Shown here one piece after another: positions 1 through 7,852 of a stretch of 19,081 nt of DNA. The translations under genes and the position numbers were made by a program. Under the pieces are notes generated by a model. It searched no databases. It saw only the letters and a program-made list of their open reading frames with translations, and was not told the origin of the DNA. The stretch is taken from assembly GCA_041584055.1 (NCBI GenBank), contig JBFHER010000048.1, positions 1 through 19,081 on the forward strand. The letters run 5' to 3'. This DNA is from JBFHER01 sp041584055. GTDB lineage: Bacteria; Bacteroidota; Bacteroidia; Bacteroidales; UBA5342. Within the stretch, counting starts at the first letter, position 1, and every line of letters starts with the position of its first letter.

Positions 1-389
1 TTCTCCATGTCATTTAAATGCAGATCAAGCGCCTTCACAGAAATAATAATTTCAAACAAGGAGATTCCAAGTGATCCAATCAATAAAAACAAGGCAACCC
101 CAAACACATAAACGGCTACAGTTGTACTGCCAATGTAAATCAAAAACATGGTGACAACGCACAGAAAAAGACTTGTTACGCCAAGCACCTGCATGCGCCT
201 TGTGAGGTGAATGCGTCTTCTGAGATTTGTTATTTGTGCCTTAAGCACCGTGTCCGGGTCTTTTTTAAATTGTTCAAAAAGACTTCTGACCAGATTTGCA
301 TATCCTAAAAAACGATTTGTGTATGCCAGCAATAACAAAGATATGGCTGAGAATAACAGGGCGGGGGTGGTGAGTGTGAGTGATTGCAT
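1..389 (-). CDS. DUF2721 family membrane protein (C-terminus cut by window edge)
   Basis: The minus strand is open from an ATG at 389 to the window edge, giving about 129 residues; the stop codon is outside the window. The N-terminus has the stretch LTTPALLFSAISLLLLAYTN followed by RFLGYANLVR, which I recognise as the signature of DUF2721, a family of small integral membrane proteins of unknown function, usually around 130-150 residues, so little is probably missing. Hydrophobic segments lie at about residues 9-23, 68-90 and 93-118, with a basic cytosolic-type linker (NLRRRIHLTRR, about 54-64) between the first and second. The gene lies downstream of pdxB in the same direction but about 300 bp away, with a tandem repeat between them, so co-transcription is uncertain. 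No function can be given. The family call rests on recall of the motif, not on a search. Confidence 0.8.
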   Translation of the reverse strand, partial: MQSLTLTTPALLFSAISLLLLAYTNRFLGYANLVRSLFEQFKKDPDTVLKAQITNLRRRIHLTRRMQVLGVTSLFLCVVTMFLIYIGSTTVAVYVFGVALFLLIGSLGISLFEIIISVKALDLHLNDME

Positions 390-695
390 TTATTTTTGTT
401 TTGAGATATGAGTATTTAGTATCAAGTATTAAGAATCAAGAATCAAGAATCAAGAATCAAGAATCAAGTATCAAGAATCAAGTAGCAAGAATCAAGAATC
501 AAGTATCGAGTAGCAAGTATCAAGAATCAAGTATCAAGAATTAAGAATCAAGTATCAAGTAGCAAGTATCGAGTAGCAAGAATCATGAATCAAGATTGAG
601 ATTTAAGATGAGGTTAAAAAAATCGGAATGATAGGTTTCTGCTGTTTCTCTGGGGCCTTCTGCTGTCCTTTGAGGTCCTCTTTGTAACAGCTTTA
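390..695. other. Intergenic region between pdxB and the DUF2721 gene
   Basis: This 306-bp spacer holds no gene I can support. Most of it is the heptanucleotide repeat listed separately. The remainder next to pdxB is a pyrimidine-rich stretch in which the 9-mer TTCTGCTGT occurs twice, 21 bp apart (637-645 and 658-666). I see no clear terminator hairpin for pdxB and no exact TAnnTTTG box for the DUF2721 gene. Confidence 0.6.
411..599. repeat. Degenerate heptanucleotide tandem repeat, about 27 units
   Basis: Read from 411 in steps of seven, the plus strand consists almost entirely of variants of AG(A/T)A(T/G)C(A/G). AGAATCA is the commonest unit, with five identical copies in a row at 432-466. 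AGTATCA, AGTAGCA and AGTATCG are the other main forms. The phase of seven is kept without insertion or deletion for 27 units; the last two or three are degenerate. The pair AGTATCG-AGTAGCA occurs twice (502-515 and 565-578), so segments longer than one unit were probably duplicated. Because seven is not a multiple of three, no coding role is likely: AGTAGCA units carry TAG in one frame, and the minus strand carries TGA. The layout is like the heptanucleotide short tandem repeats described in cyanobacterial intergenic DNA, but the motif differs and homology is not claimed. Confidence 0.93.
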
Positions 696-1820
696 TTAAT
701 CCACTTTAAAACCAATTTCTATCAGCGCCCTTCTTATTTCATCCGAGGCATTGCTTAGCTTGATGTGAAACGATCCAAATTCCCGTCGAACAGGATAGTT
801 GCCTCTGAACCATTCAAATTTTTCAGGTGACCCTTTTAGCAATTCTGTATCCCTGTTAATATTGTAAGTGAATTTTACGGCATAAGCAAAAGCTTCAAGT
901 GTTGATAAGCCTGTACAGTCCAGTGTAAGCTTATTGATATCTGGTTCCGGTACATTTTCAGGAGACCAGTCCAGAAGCGGAAGTCCAAAAAACTTTGCAA
1001 TGGCATGAACACTCATCTGTGTGCCATTGGCTTTACCATCGGCCGAATAACCTGCAATATGCGGTGTTCCATGATCCACAGCTTCTAAGAGATCAGGCAT
1101 GATTTCAGGTTCATTTTCCCATACGTCTAAAACAAGATTGGAGATTAAACCCTTCTGAATGGCTGACAGTACCTCTGCATTATTTACGACTTCACCACGG
1201 CTACTGTTGATCAAAACAGCTTGTTTCTTCATTTTGCTCAGCGAGACAGCATTCACCATGTGAAAGGTTGGAAAGGCTGTTTCCCTCTCCAGAGGAACAT
1301 GGAAGGTAATGATGTCAGCTTGTTCCAATAATTCATCAAAGGATACAAATCCCTGAGGGCCTTCTTTTAAAGCCCGGGGGGGATCATTTACAAGAACCTT
1401 AATGCCCAGTGCCCTGCACAGTTTTACTACTTTGCCGCCAACATTGCCAGCACCAACCACCCCGATGGTTAATTTCGAAAGGTCCTTGTGTTTTTCCAGA
1501 ATCAACCAGGAGAGTACGGATGCAATGTATTGCAATACTGAGCCCGAGTTGCAGCCCGGCGCATTGGTCCAGGCAATCCCGTTTTGCTTGCAATAATCCA
1601 CGTCAATGTGGTCATAACCAATGGTGGCCGTGGCAATGAATTTAACAGATGTACCTTTTAAAAGATCCTTGTTACATTTGGTTCTGGTACGTGTTATTAA
1701 GGCATCGGCATCCTTTAGTTGCGCATTCCCAATTTTTGCACCGGGTAAATAGTCCACTGTTGCAAAGGGCTCAAATGCGCCTTGTATATAGGGTATTTTA
1801 TCGTCGATAACTATTTTCAT
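696..1820 (-). CDS. pdxB: 4-phosphoerythronate dehydrogenase, PdxB
   Basis: This gene encodes a 374-residue NAD-dependent D-2-hydroxyacid dehydrogenase that oxidises 4-phospho-D-erythronate, the second step of the deoxyxylulose-5-phosphate-dependent route to pyridoxal phosphate. The length is close to E. coli PdxB (378). Visible features are the Rossmann motif GAGNVG at residues 123-128, NSSRGE at 205-210, and a catalytic triad R208, E237 and H254, the same numbering as in the E. coli enzyme. HIAGYSADGKANGT (254-267) and the C-terminal domain ending in EIRRALIEIGFKVD are typical of PdxB and separate it from SerA or lactate dehydrogenases. The ATG at 1820 opens directly into the first beta-strand (MKIVIDD), so the start is secure. 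It seems to be transcribed alone; the thioesterase gene ends 191 bp upstream. I see no exact Bacteroidota -7 box before it. Confidence 0.93.
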   Translation of the reverse strand: MKIVIDDKIPYIQGAFEPFATVDYLPGAKIGNAQLKDADALITRTRTKCNKDLLKGTSVKFIATATIGYDHIDVDYCKQNGIAWTNAPGCNSGSVLQYIASVLSWLILEKHKDLSKLTIGVVGAGNVGGKVVKLCRALGIKVLVNDPPRALKEGPQGFVSFDELLEQADIITFHVPLERETAFPTFHMVNAVSLSKMKKQAVLINSSRGEVVNNAEVLSAIQKGLISNLVLDVWENEPEIMPDLLEAVDHGTPHIAGYSADGKANGTQMSVHAIAKFFGLPLLDWSPENVPEPDINKLTLDCTGLSTLEAFAYAVKFTYNINRDTELLKGSPEKFEWFRGNYPVRREFGSFHIKLSNASDEIRRALIEIGFKVD

Positions 1821-2011
1821 GAATGATAATCTTGAGGATTGAATTAGTTTGCAAGATATAAATTTAATGGAAAATAAGGATTGTTTTCTATTGGGATCCT
1901 AAGGTCATGCATATGCCAGAAAGTATTTTCTCCATCGTTACATCCTTATCCTGCCTGTCATACGGATGCATTCAGTAGTCTGTTTAAGAGGAGAACAGGA
2001 TGGCAGAGATA

Positions 2012-2440
2012 CTAATCTTCAAACGCTGCAATCCGGTTTCTCCAAAAATCAGGAATGAGCATGGACGCATTGCTTGCCGGGTCAAAACCAACCATCACTG
2101 ATTTGCAAGTGGCCTTAGGCTCCTTTGTCTTTCGATCAAAAATAACCTGAATCATTTTCAGGCTCTTGTTCCCAATCTTACTCACTGAACTTGCAACACT
2201 TATTTCATCCCGAAGGAAAATGGGAAACAAAAATTCAGTATGGGTGGATGCAATCACCAGGCCTGCCTCTTTCCAATTGATGGGACCTTCATTCAATGAT
2301 TCAAAATAGCTTTGTCGCCCCATGTCAAAATACTGCGCATACACTGAGTTATTCACATGCCCAAGTCCGTCGATGTCGTTAAACCTGATCTGTACGTCTG
2401 TTATGTGCTTAGGAAGCTTTAGTGACTGATTTTGGTTCAT
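2012..2440 (-). CDS. Hotdog-fold acyl-CoA thioesterase (YbgC/4HBT family)
   Basis: The product is a cytosolic 142-residue single-domain thioesterase of the 4-hydroxybenzoyl-CoA thioesterase (hotdog) class, probably hydrolysing an acyl-CoA; the substrate cannot be told from sequence. The diagnostic motif RFNDIDGLGHVNN lies at residues 19-31, where the family's catalytic Asp and the GHVNN turn are found, followed by YAQYFDMGRQSYF. The frame stays open to a TTG at 2467, but I chose the ATG at 2440. That start still overlaps the 3' end of lon by 32 bp, which suggests co-transcription and possibly translational coupling with lon. Starting at 2467 would need a TTG and add nine residues of no family character. 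No terminator hairpin is obvious downstream. Confidence 0.85.
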   Translation of the reverse strand: MNQNQSLKLPKHITDVQIRFNDIDGLGHVNNSVYAQYFDMGRQSYFESLNEGPINWKEAGLVIASTHTEFLFPIFLRDEISVASSVSKIGNKSLKMIQVIFDRKTKEPKATCKSVMVGFDPASNASMLIPDFWRNRIAAFED

Positions 2441-4898
2441 TAAATTCAAATTTAATGGGATGTGCAATTTTTTGATTCAGCAAGGCAAGGGATAATACAT
2501 CATCCACCGATGTTACAAAATGAAAGGTCAAACCTTTCAGGTATTGCGCGTTGATATCATCAATATCTTTCCGGTTGTCATTGCAAAGGATGATCTCTTT
2601 GATGCCGGCACGCTTGGCTGCCAGAATCTTTTCTTTTATTCCTCCCACCGGTAAAACTTTCCCTCTTAAGGTGATTTCACCTGTCATTGCCAGATGTTTC
2701 TTGACTTTTCGTTGCGTCAGGATCGATGCCAGCGAAGTGGCCATGGTAATGCCAGCAGAAGGACCATCTTTTGGGATTGCACCTTCAGGTACGTGCAGGT
2801 GGATATTGTAAGATTCAAAGATCCGTTGATCAATGTCTAAATCCTGGGCATGGGACTTGATATACTCCAAAGCCAGCATGGCAGATTCTTTCATCACATC
2901 TCCAAGGTTACCAGTGATTGACAATCGGCTTCCCTGACCCTTGCTGAGGCTGGATTCCACATAAAGAATCTCTCCGCCCACAGCCGTCCATGCAAGGCCT
3001 GTCACGACGCCTGCATAATCGTTGCCCTGATACATTTCTTTGCTAAACCTTGCGATACCCAGGTATTCAGTCAGGGCCTCAGGTGTGATTTTTTTATCGT
3101 ATTCCTCATCTGTTGCAACTTTCTTAGCCACCCGTCGCATAATGGTTGCGATTTTTTTATCCAGCTCTCTCACGCCGGATTCCCGTGTGTAACCATCCAC
3201 CACTGCGTGTAATGTTTTTACCGGAATCGAGATGTCCGTTTTTTTAAGGCCGTGGTTCGCAAGTTGTTTCTTAAAAAGGTGGCGTTTGGCAATCTCTACC
3301 TTTTCCTCAATGATGTATCCACTCACATCAATAATTTCCATCCGGTCACGCAAAGGCTGAGAAATCGTACCCAGGCTGTTTGCAGTTGCAATGAACATGA
3401 CCTGACTCAGATCATAATCCACTTCCAGATAATTGTCGTGGAATGTATTGTTTTGTTCCGGATCCAATACTTCAAGCAAAGCTGACGAAGGATCTCCTCT
3501 GAAATCAGAACTGACTTTGTCAATCTCATCCAAAATAAAAAGCGGATTGGATGATCCAGCCTTTTTGATGTTTTGAATGATTCTGCCAGGCATGGCGCCG
3601 ATATATGTTTTTCTGTGACCCCGAATTTCTGCTTCATCATGCAGACCACCAAGTGAAACACGTACATAGTTCCTGTCCAGTGCTTTGGCAATGGATTTTC
3701 CCAAAGATGTTTTTCCAACTCCGGGAGGGCCTACCAAACAGATGATGGGCGACTTCATATCAGATTTTAACTTTAGAACAGCAAGGTACTCAATGATCCG
3801 TTCCTTAACTTTTTCAAGTCCAAAATGATCTGAATCCAATATTTTTTGAGCACGTTTTAAGTCAAAGTTGTCAGTCGTAAATTCATTCCATGGCAAGTCA
3901 AGAAATGTTGTGACGTAATTTGTTTGCATGGAATACTCCGCTGCAGCGGGGTTCATTCGCTCAAGCTTGCTCAGCTCTTTTTCAAAAATTTCAGCAACAG
4001 ATTTATCCCATTTTTTTGCTTTTGCTTTTTCTTTGAACTCCAGAATTTCCTGTTCCAAAGGGTTGCCTCCAAGCTCATCCTGAATGGTCTTCATTTGCTG
4101 GTTTAGGAAGTACTCCCGTTGCTGTTGATCAATGTCAACACGAACTTTAGACTGAATGTCGTTTTTAATTTCAAGCAGTTGTTGCTCTCTTGCCAGTACT
4201 TCCAGTAATTTATAGGCCCGGTCTTTTATCCCATCTGTTTCAAGAAGACTTTGCTTTTCCGGATTTTTTAGTGGGAGATTAGATCCTATAAAGTTGGTCA
4301 GGAAAGATAATCCTTCAATATTTTTGATTGCGAAAGTGGCATCATTCGGGATGTTGGAAGATGTGTTGACAACCTTTACCGCCAGGTCTTTTATTGCAGC
4401 CGTGAGCGCTTCGGTAACTTCATTGGTGTCCTTAATAGGTATTTCCTTTCGCTGCGCAATCGATGCTGTGTAATAAGGCTCTGTGGTAAGGAGTGTCACA
4501 ATGTTAAAACGTGTTTTTCCCTGGAGGATAACAGAGGTTGATCCATCCGGCATTTCCAGAATCTTGATGATTTGAGCAACGGTTCCTACATCGTACAGAT
4601 CTTTCTTTTTTGGATCGTCAATCTTTGTGTCTTTCTGAGAAACAACCCCGATGTATTTTCCTTCGTTGAAAGCTTCTCTGATGACACGAAGCGACTTCTG
4701 ACGTCCTACGGATACAGGCATTACGACACCAGGGAACAAGACCATGTTGCGAAGCGGTAATATTGACAGGACATCGGGAAAATCCGATATTTCCATCATT
4801 TCATCTTCACTATCAGCCATTAAGGGTATAAATCCAGCCTCGCCATCCATCATGTCAGACTGCATTACATTACTAAATCCAAATTCAATTTTACTCAT
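2409..4898 (-). CDS. lon: ATP-dependent serine protease Lon
   Basis: This 829-residue protein is a full-length bacterial (LonA-type) Lon protease, a cytosolic AAA+ hexamer that degrades misfolded and regulatory proteins. In order: the N-terminal LON substrate domain from about residue 43 (SILPLRNMVLFPG), a coiled-coil-rich linker around 225-320, the AAA module with Walker A GPPGVGKTS at 390-398 and Walker B FILDEID at 454-460, and the protease domain with the catalytic Ser714 in DGPSAGITM and Lys757 in VGGIKEK. The spacing of 43 residues between Ser and Lys is the same as in E. coli Lon (S679/K722). All active-site elements are intact. The gene follows the GlmU-like gene by 81 bp and overlaps the thioesterase gene. 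It may be read from the promoter upstream of glmU; I saw no exact -7 box in the 81-bp gap and no recognisable CIRCE heat-shock operator. Confidence 0.97.
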   Translation of the reverse strand: MSKIEFGFSNVMQSDMMDGEAGFIPLMADSEDEMMEISDFPDVLSILPLRNMVLFPGVVMPVSVGRQKSLRVIREAFNEGKYIGVVSQKDTKIDDPKKKDLYDVGTVAQIIKILEMPDGSTSVILQGKTRFNIVTLLTTEPYYTASIAQRKEIPIKDTNEVTEALTAAIKDLAVKVVNTSSNIPNDATFAIKNIEGLSFLTNFIGSNLPLKNPEKQSLLETDGIKDRAYKLLEVLAREQQLLEIKNDIQSKVRVDIDQQQREYFLNQQMKTIQDELGGNPLEQEILEFKEKAKAKKWDKSVAEIFEKELSKLERMNPAAAEYSMQTNYVTTFLDLPWNEFTTDNFDLKRAQKILDSDHFGLEKVKERIIEYLAVLKLKSDMKSPIICLVGPPGVGKTSLGKSIAKALDRNYVRVSLGGLHDEAEIRGHRKTYIGAMPGRIIQNIKKAGSSNPLFILDEIDKVSSDFRGDPSSALLEVLDPEQNNTFHDNYLEVDYDLSQVMFIATANSLGTISQPLRDRMEIIDVSGYIIEEKVEIAKRHLFKKQLANHGLKKTDISIPVKTLHAVVDGYTRESGVRELDKKIATIMRRVAKKVATDEEYDKKITPEALTEYLGIARFSKEMYQGNDYAGVVTGLAWTAVGGEILYVESSLSKGQGSRLSITGNLGDVMKESAMLALEYIKSHAQDLDIDQRIFESYNIHLHVPEGAIPKDGPSAGITMATSLASILTQRKVKKHLAMTGEITLRGKVLPVGGIKEKILAAKRAGIKEIILCNDNRKDIDDINAQYLKGLTFHFVTSVDDVLSLALLNQKIAHPIKFEFNEPKSVTKAS

Positions 4899-4979
4899 CT
4901 ACTTCACGATTTGTGTCATTGTGACAGCGTTCTATCTTTTTTATATCTTTAACTCCAGGGTCAATTACCATGCCAAAGA

Positions 4980-6203
4980 TTAACACAAACCCTTCCGAAA
5001 CCTTTCGCTCTCAGCATATATAAATTCAATGATCTCTTTTTCAATGGCATTGTACTGGATGCCGCGTCGCGCCATCATGCGTTCAGCCATGGGATGAACT
5101 CTTGAAGGCGGGTATTTTTTAAACCCACCGGCACCGCCTATAACAAAAGAAGGTATAAAGTTGCGTGGGTAGCCGGCTCCCACAACATTGCTTGCCACAC
5201 CCAGAACTGTTCCGGTGTTAAACATTGTATTTATCCCACATTTTGAATGATCTCCCATCATTAACCCACAAAATTGTTGTCCGGTTAATTCAAACCTTTC
5301 TGAAGCATAATTCCAGAGTTTAACCGGGCCATAATCGTTTCTTAAGTTTGAGTTGTTTGTGTCTGCACCGATGTTGCACCATTCCCCAATTACTGCATGG
5401 CCTAGGAACCCATCATGTCCTTTGTTTGAATAGGCAAAGAGCACGGAGTTATGGATCTCTCCACCTACCTTGCAATATGGCCCAATGGTTGTATCTCCAT
5501 AAATTTTTGCACCCATGTTTATCTTTGCATTTTCGCATAAGGCCAGTGGTCCTCTCACCATGGATCCTTCCATGATTTCTGCATTCTTGCCAATGTAAAC
5601 AGGACCATTGCTCACATTGATGATGCAGTGTTCCGCTTTTGCACCTTTCTCGAGAAATACATTCGGTTTCCCGTCCGGAGCATATAAGTCTCCGATTACG
5701 TTCACTGTATCACTCAAGGGCATAGTACCACGGGCTGATTCTATTTGACGTAGATCGTACTTTATTGCAGCTCCGTTCAGCATGTAAATGTGGTACAGGT
5801 TGCTGATCATTGTGCACGACTTATCAAGAACTGTTTTGTTTTTAAATGCTGCGACTCCTTCTTGTTTATATTTTTCCCAAAGTGCCTGATTTCCTTTGAA
5901 TGCTACCAGTTGATCGTTAAGCCATAAACTTTCGCCCTGATCTAAGTGCTGAACCTGATTTACAAGGGCTTCGTTGGGTAAAAGACCGCCGTACAAAAAT
6001 GTTACCTGCTTTGTCCATTGTACAGGAAATTTTTTGCTTAAATGGGATTCAGAAATCCATGATGCCTTTGATTTCAAATCCAACTCCCATTTTTCCCGGA
6101 TAAGGGAAATGCCGACTCTCAGTTCGGAAATGGGGCGGGTGTATGAAAATGGCCTCATGTTTAGCGAATAATCGCCATCAAAAAAAATAATACTATCAGA
6201 CAT
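4980..6203 (-). CDS. Alternative GlmU (Bacteroidota UDP-GlcNAc pyrophosphorylase/acetyltransferase-like)
   Basis: The 407-residue product matches the Bacteroidota GlmU-like family (known as alt_bact_glmU): an N-terminal nucleotidyltransferase-like domain with the conserved opening FFDGDYSLNMRPFSYTRP (7-24) and REKW (36-39), then a left-handed beta-helix built of hexapeptide repeats at about 175-350. The helix carries GHDGFLGHAVIG (252-263) and GADTNNSN (269-276), comparable to the acetyltransferase active-site region of classical GlmU. The expected role is acetylating glucosamine-1-phosphate and coupling it to UTP to give UDP-GlcNAc for peptidoglycan, which is established for classical GlmU but inferred here. 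The canonical glycine-rich loop (LAAGxGTRM) of GlmU is absent. It is the first gene of a probable operon with lon and the thioesterase, and has a plausible promoter just upstream. It could instead act on another sugar phosphate. Confidence 0.8.
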   Translation of the reverse strand: MSDSIIFFDGDYSLNMRPFSYTRPISELRVGISLIREKWELDLKSKASWISESHLSKKFPVQWTKQVTFLYGGLLPNEALVNQVQHLDQGESLWLNDQLVAFKGNQALWEKYKQEGVAAFKNKTVLDKSCTMISNLYHIYMLNGAAIKYDLRQIESARGTMPLSDTVNVIGDLYAPDGKPNVFLEKGAKAEHCIINVSNGPVYIGKNAEIMEGSMVRGPLALCENAKINMGAKIYGDTTIGPYCKVGGEIHNSVLFAYSNKGHDGFLGHAVIGEWCNIGADTNNSNLRNDYGPVKLWNYASERFELTGQQFCGLMMGDHSKCGINTMFNTGTVLGVASNVVGAGYPRNFIPSFVIGGAGGFKKYPPSRVHPMAERMMARRGIQYNAIEKEIIEFIYAESERFRKGLC

Positions 6204-6225
6204 TGTTCTTGTGGTTTATCGTGAT

Positions 6226-6233
6226 CAAATGTA
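6226..6233 (-). promoter_or_regulatory. Putative Bacteroidota promoter of the glmU-like/lon operon
   Basis: On the minus strand this is TACATTTG, an exact match to the TAnnTTTG -7 consensus of the Bacteroidota housekeeping sigma factor. A TTG at 6254-6256 (within GCTTGTTC) sits 20 bp upstream, within the usual spacing for the -33 element. Transcription would begin at about 6220, leaving a leader of roughly 17 nt before the ATG at 6203. Confidence 0.55.
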
Positions 6234-6295
6234 GGATTATTTTTTCCCTTGAACAAGCTCAGAAACCGGAATGTGATTTTAAGTAGATGGGGTTT

Positions 6296-7852
6296 TTATT
6301 CCTCCAGATATCGAAAAACGGCTTCGGCAGACTTTTCGCCATCCATTGCAGATGATGCAATGCCGCCGGCATACCCTGCACCTTCACCACAGGGGAAAAG
6401 GCCGGTGGTGCCAACATGTTGGAGTGTCTCTCGATCCCTGGGAACTCGAATCGGGGAGGAAGTTCTGGATTCACTTGCAACAAGCACCGCTTCACGGGTA
6501 AGGTAACCGGGCACTTTTTTGCCAAAATAGTTAAACCCCTGCTGAAGGCGATTGCCGATATGTTTCGGAAGCCAGGCATGTAGATCTGATGATAAAATGC
6601 CAGGAACATAAGATGTTGGCGGGAGGGATGACGAGCTTTTTTGTGTAGTAAAATCTGTAAGTCGCTGCGCAGGCGCAATTTGTCCCGATCCATGTCGTTT
6701 GGTTTCCTGTTCAAGCCATTGTTGCCACTTCATTCCTGCCAGTACATCCCCTGTAAATTGTGCAGGGATGTCTTCAGGATGGATCTCCACCACAATGCCT
6801 GAGTTGGCCCACTGAGAATTTCGATTCGCAGGCGACATTCCATTGACAACAATTTCGTTGTCGGCAGTGGCTGCCGGGACAATGAAACCGCCGGGACACA
6901 TGCAAAAAGAATAGACGCCCCGACCTTCTACCTGGGATACCAACGAGTACGTTGCCGCCGGCAGGTAATCACCTCGTCCCCTTGGATCATGGTATTGAAT
7001 CTGGTCGATGAGTTGCTGAGGATGTTCAATGCGCACTCCCATGGCAAAGGTCTTTTGTTCTAGTTGTACCCTGGCACGATTTAAAAAATGATAAACATCT
7101 CTTGCTGAATGTCCTGTTGCCAGAATCACCGGCCCGAGAAACGATTGTCCCGTAGCAGTGTGCACCCCGCTTACCTTGTTTTTGTCAGTGATGATGCCAT
7201 TCACCCGGCAATTAAAATGAACTTCACCTCCGGAGGTTTCAATTGTTTTGCGGATGGTGGTGATTATGCCTGTCAGCTTATCAGATCCGATATGAGGATG
7301 CGCGTCAATGAGTATGTTTTCGGATGCTCCATGATGGCAGAGCACTTGCAATATTTTTTTTACATTGCCCCGTTTCAAACTACGGGTGTACAGTTTTCCG
7401 TCTGAAAACGTTCCTGCACCTCCTTCTCCAAAGCCATAATTTGAATCTTCCTGAATAACATGGTTTCGGTTTATTTGGGCAATGTCTTTTTTTCGCTCTG
7501 AGATTTTTTTTCCGCGCTCCAGAATGATGGGTTTTAAACCGAGTTCAATACTCCTTAAAGCGGCAAAGAGGCCTGCAGGTCCTGCACCAACAATGATGAC
7601 CTGCTTTGCTCCCGAAACATCCGGGTAATGAAATGTAAAGGCCGGTGCATCTTCAGGGACTTCATTGATGAAAACCCGAAGAGACAGATTTATCCATATT
7701 TGTTTTTTTCGGGCATCAATTGACCTTTTTAAGATGTGGATGGCCTTAATTGCGTCTTTTGTGATGCCCAGATTTCTGGCTGCTATAGGGAGATAAAATG
7801 ATTCTGAACTCGCCTCCTGTGGGCGAAGTCTTATCTGTATCTCTTTCAGCAT
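6296..7852 (-). CDS. FAD-dependent oxidoreductase of the COG2509 type, function unknown
   Basis: This 518-residue flavoprotein belongs to the family of uncharacterised FAD-dependent dehydrogenases typified by COG2509. The dinucleotide-binding motif GAGPAG is at residues 89-94, preceded by an N-terminal domain of about 80 residues and followed by LERGKKISERKKDI and the very characteristic GFGEGGAGTFSDGKL (140-154). The C-terminal FAD-contact segment GLFPCGEGAGYAGGIASSAMDG is at 484-505. Two cysteines in FCMCPGGF (336-343) could be redox-active or bind metal, but this is conjecture. No signal peptide or membrane segment is seen, so it should be cytosolic. The ATG directly follows the porT stop codon (TAA-ATG with no gap), so it is the translationally coupled last gene of ubiE-porT. 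Substrate and electron acceptor are unknown. Confidence 0.85.
   Translation of the reverse strand: MLKEIQIRLRPQEASSESFYLPIAARNLGITKDAIKAIHILKRSIDARKKQIWINLSLRVFINEVPEDAPAFTFHYPDVSGAKQVIIVGAGPAGLFAALRSIELGLKPIILERGKKISERKKDIAQINRNHVIQEDSNYGFGEGGAGTFSDGKLYTRSLKRGNVKKILQVLCHHGASENILIDAHPHIGSDKLTGIITTIRKTIETSGGEVHFNCRVNGIITDKNKVSGVHTATGQSFLGPVILATGHSARDVYHFLNRARVQLEQKTFAMGVRIEHPQQLIDQIQYHDPRGRGDYLPAATYSLVSQVEGRGVYSFCMCPGGFIVPAATADNEIVVNGMSPANRNSQWANSGIVVEIHPEDIPAQFTGDVLAGMKWQQWLEQETKRHGSGQIAPAQRLTDFTTQKSSSSLPPTSYVPGILSSDLHAWLPKHIGNRLQQGFNYFGKKVPGYLTREAVLVASESRTSSPIRVPRDRETLQHVGTTGLFPCGEGAGYAGGIASSAMDGEKSAEAVFRYLEE

Noticed and set aside
636..679. The 9-mer TTCTGCTGT occurs twice 21 bp apart just after pdxB and might mark an imperfect 23-bp duplication.
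   Set aside because: Outside the 9-mer the two copies match poorly, and the pyrimidine-rich composition makes such matches likely by chance.
2409..2467. A longer thioesterase N-terminus beginning at 2467.
   Set aside because: That codon is TTG, overlaps lon by 59 bp and adds residues without family character. The ATG at 2440 is adequate.
3407..3718. A 103-codon minus-strand ORF in another frame inside lon.
   Set aside because: It lies wholly within the conserved AAA module of lon, has no independent signal, and reads as a frame shadow.
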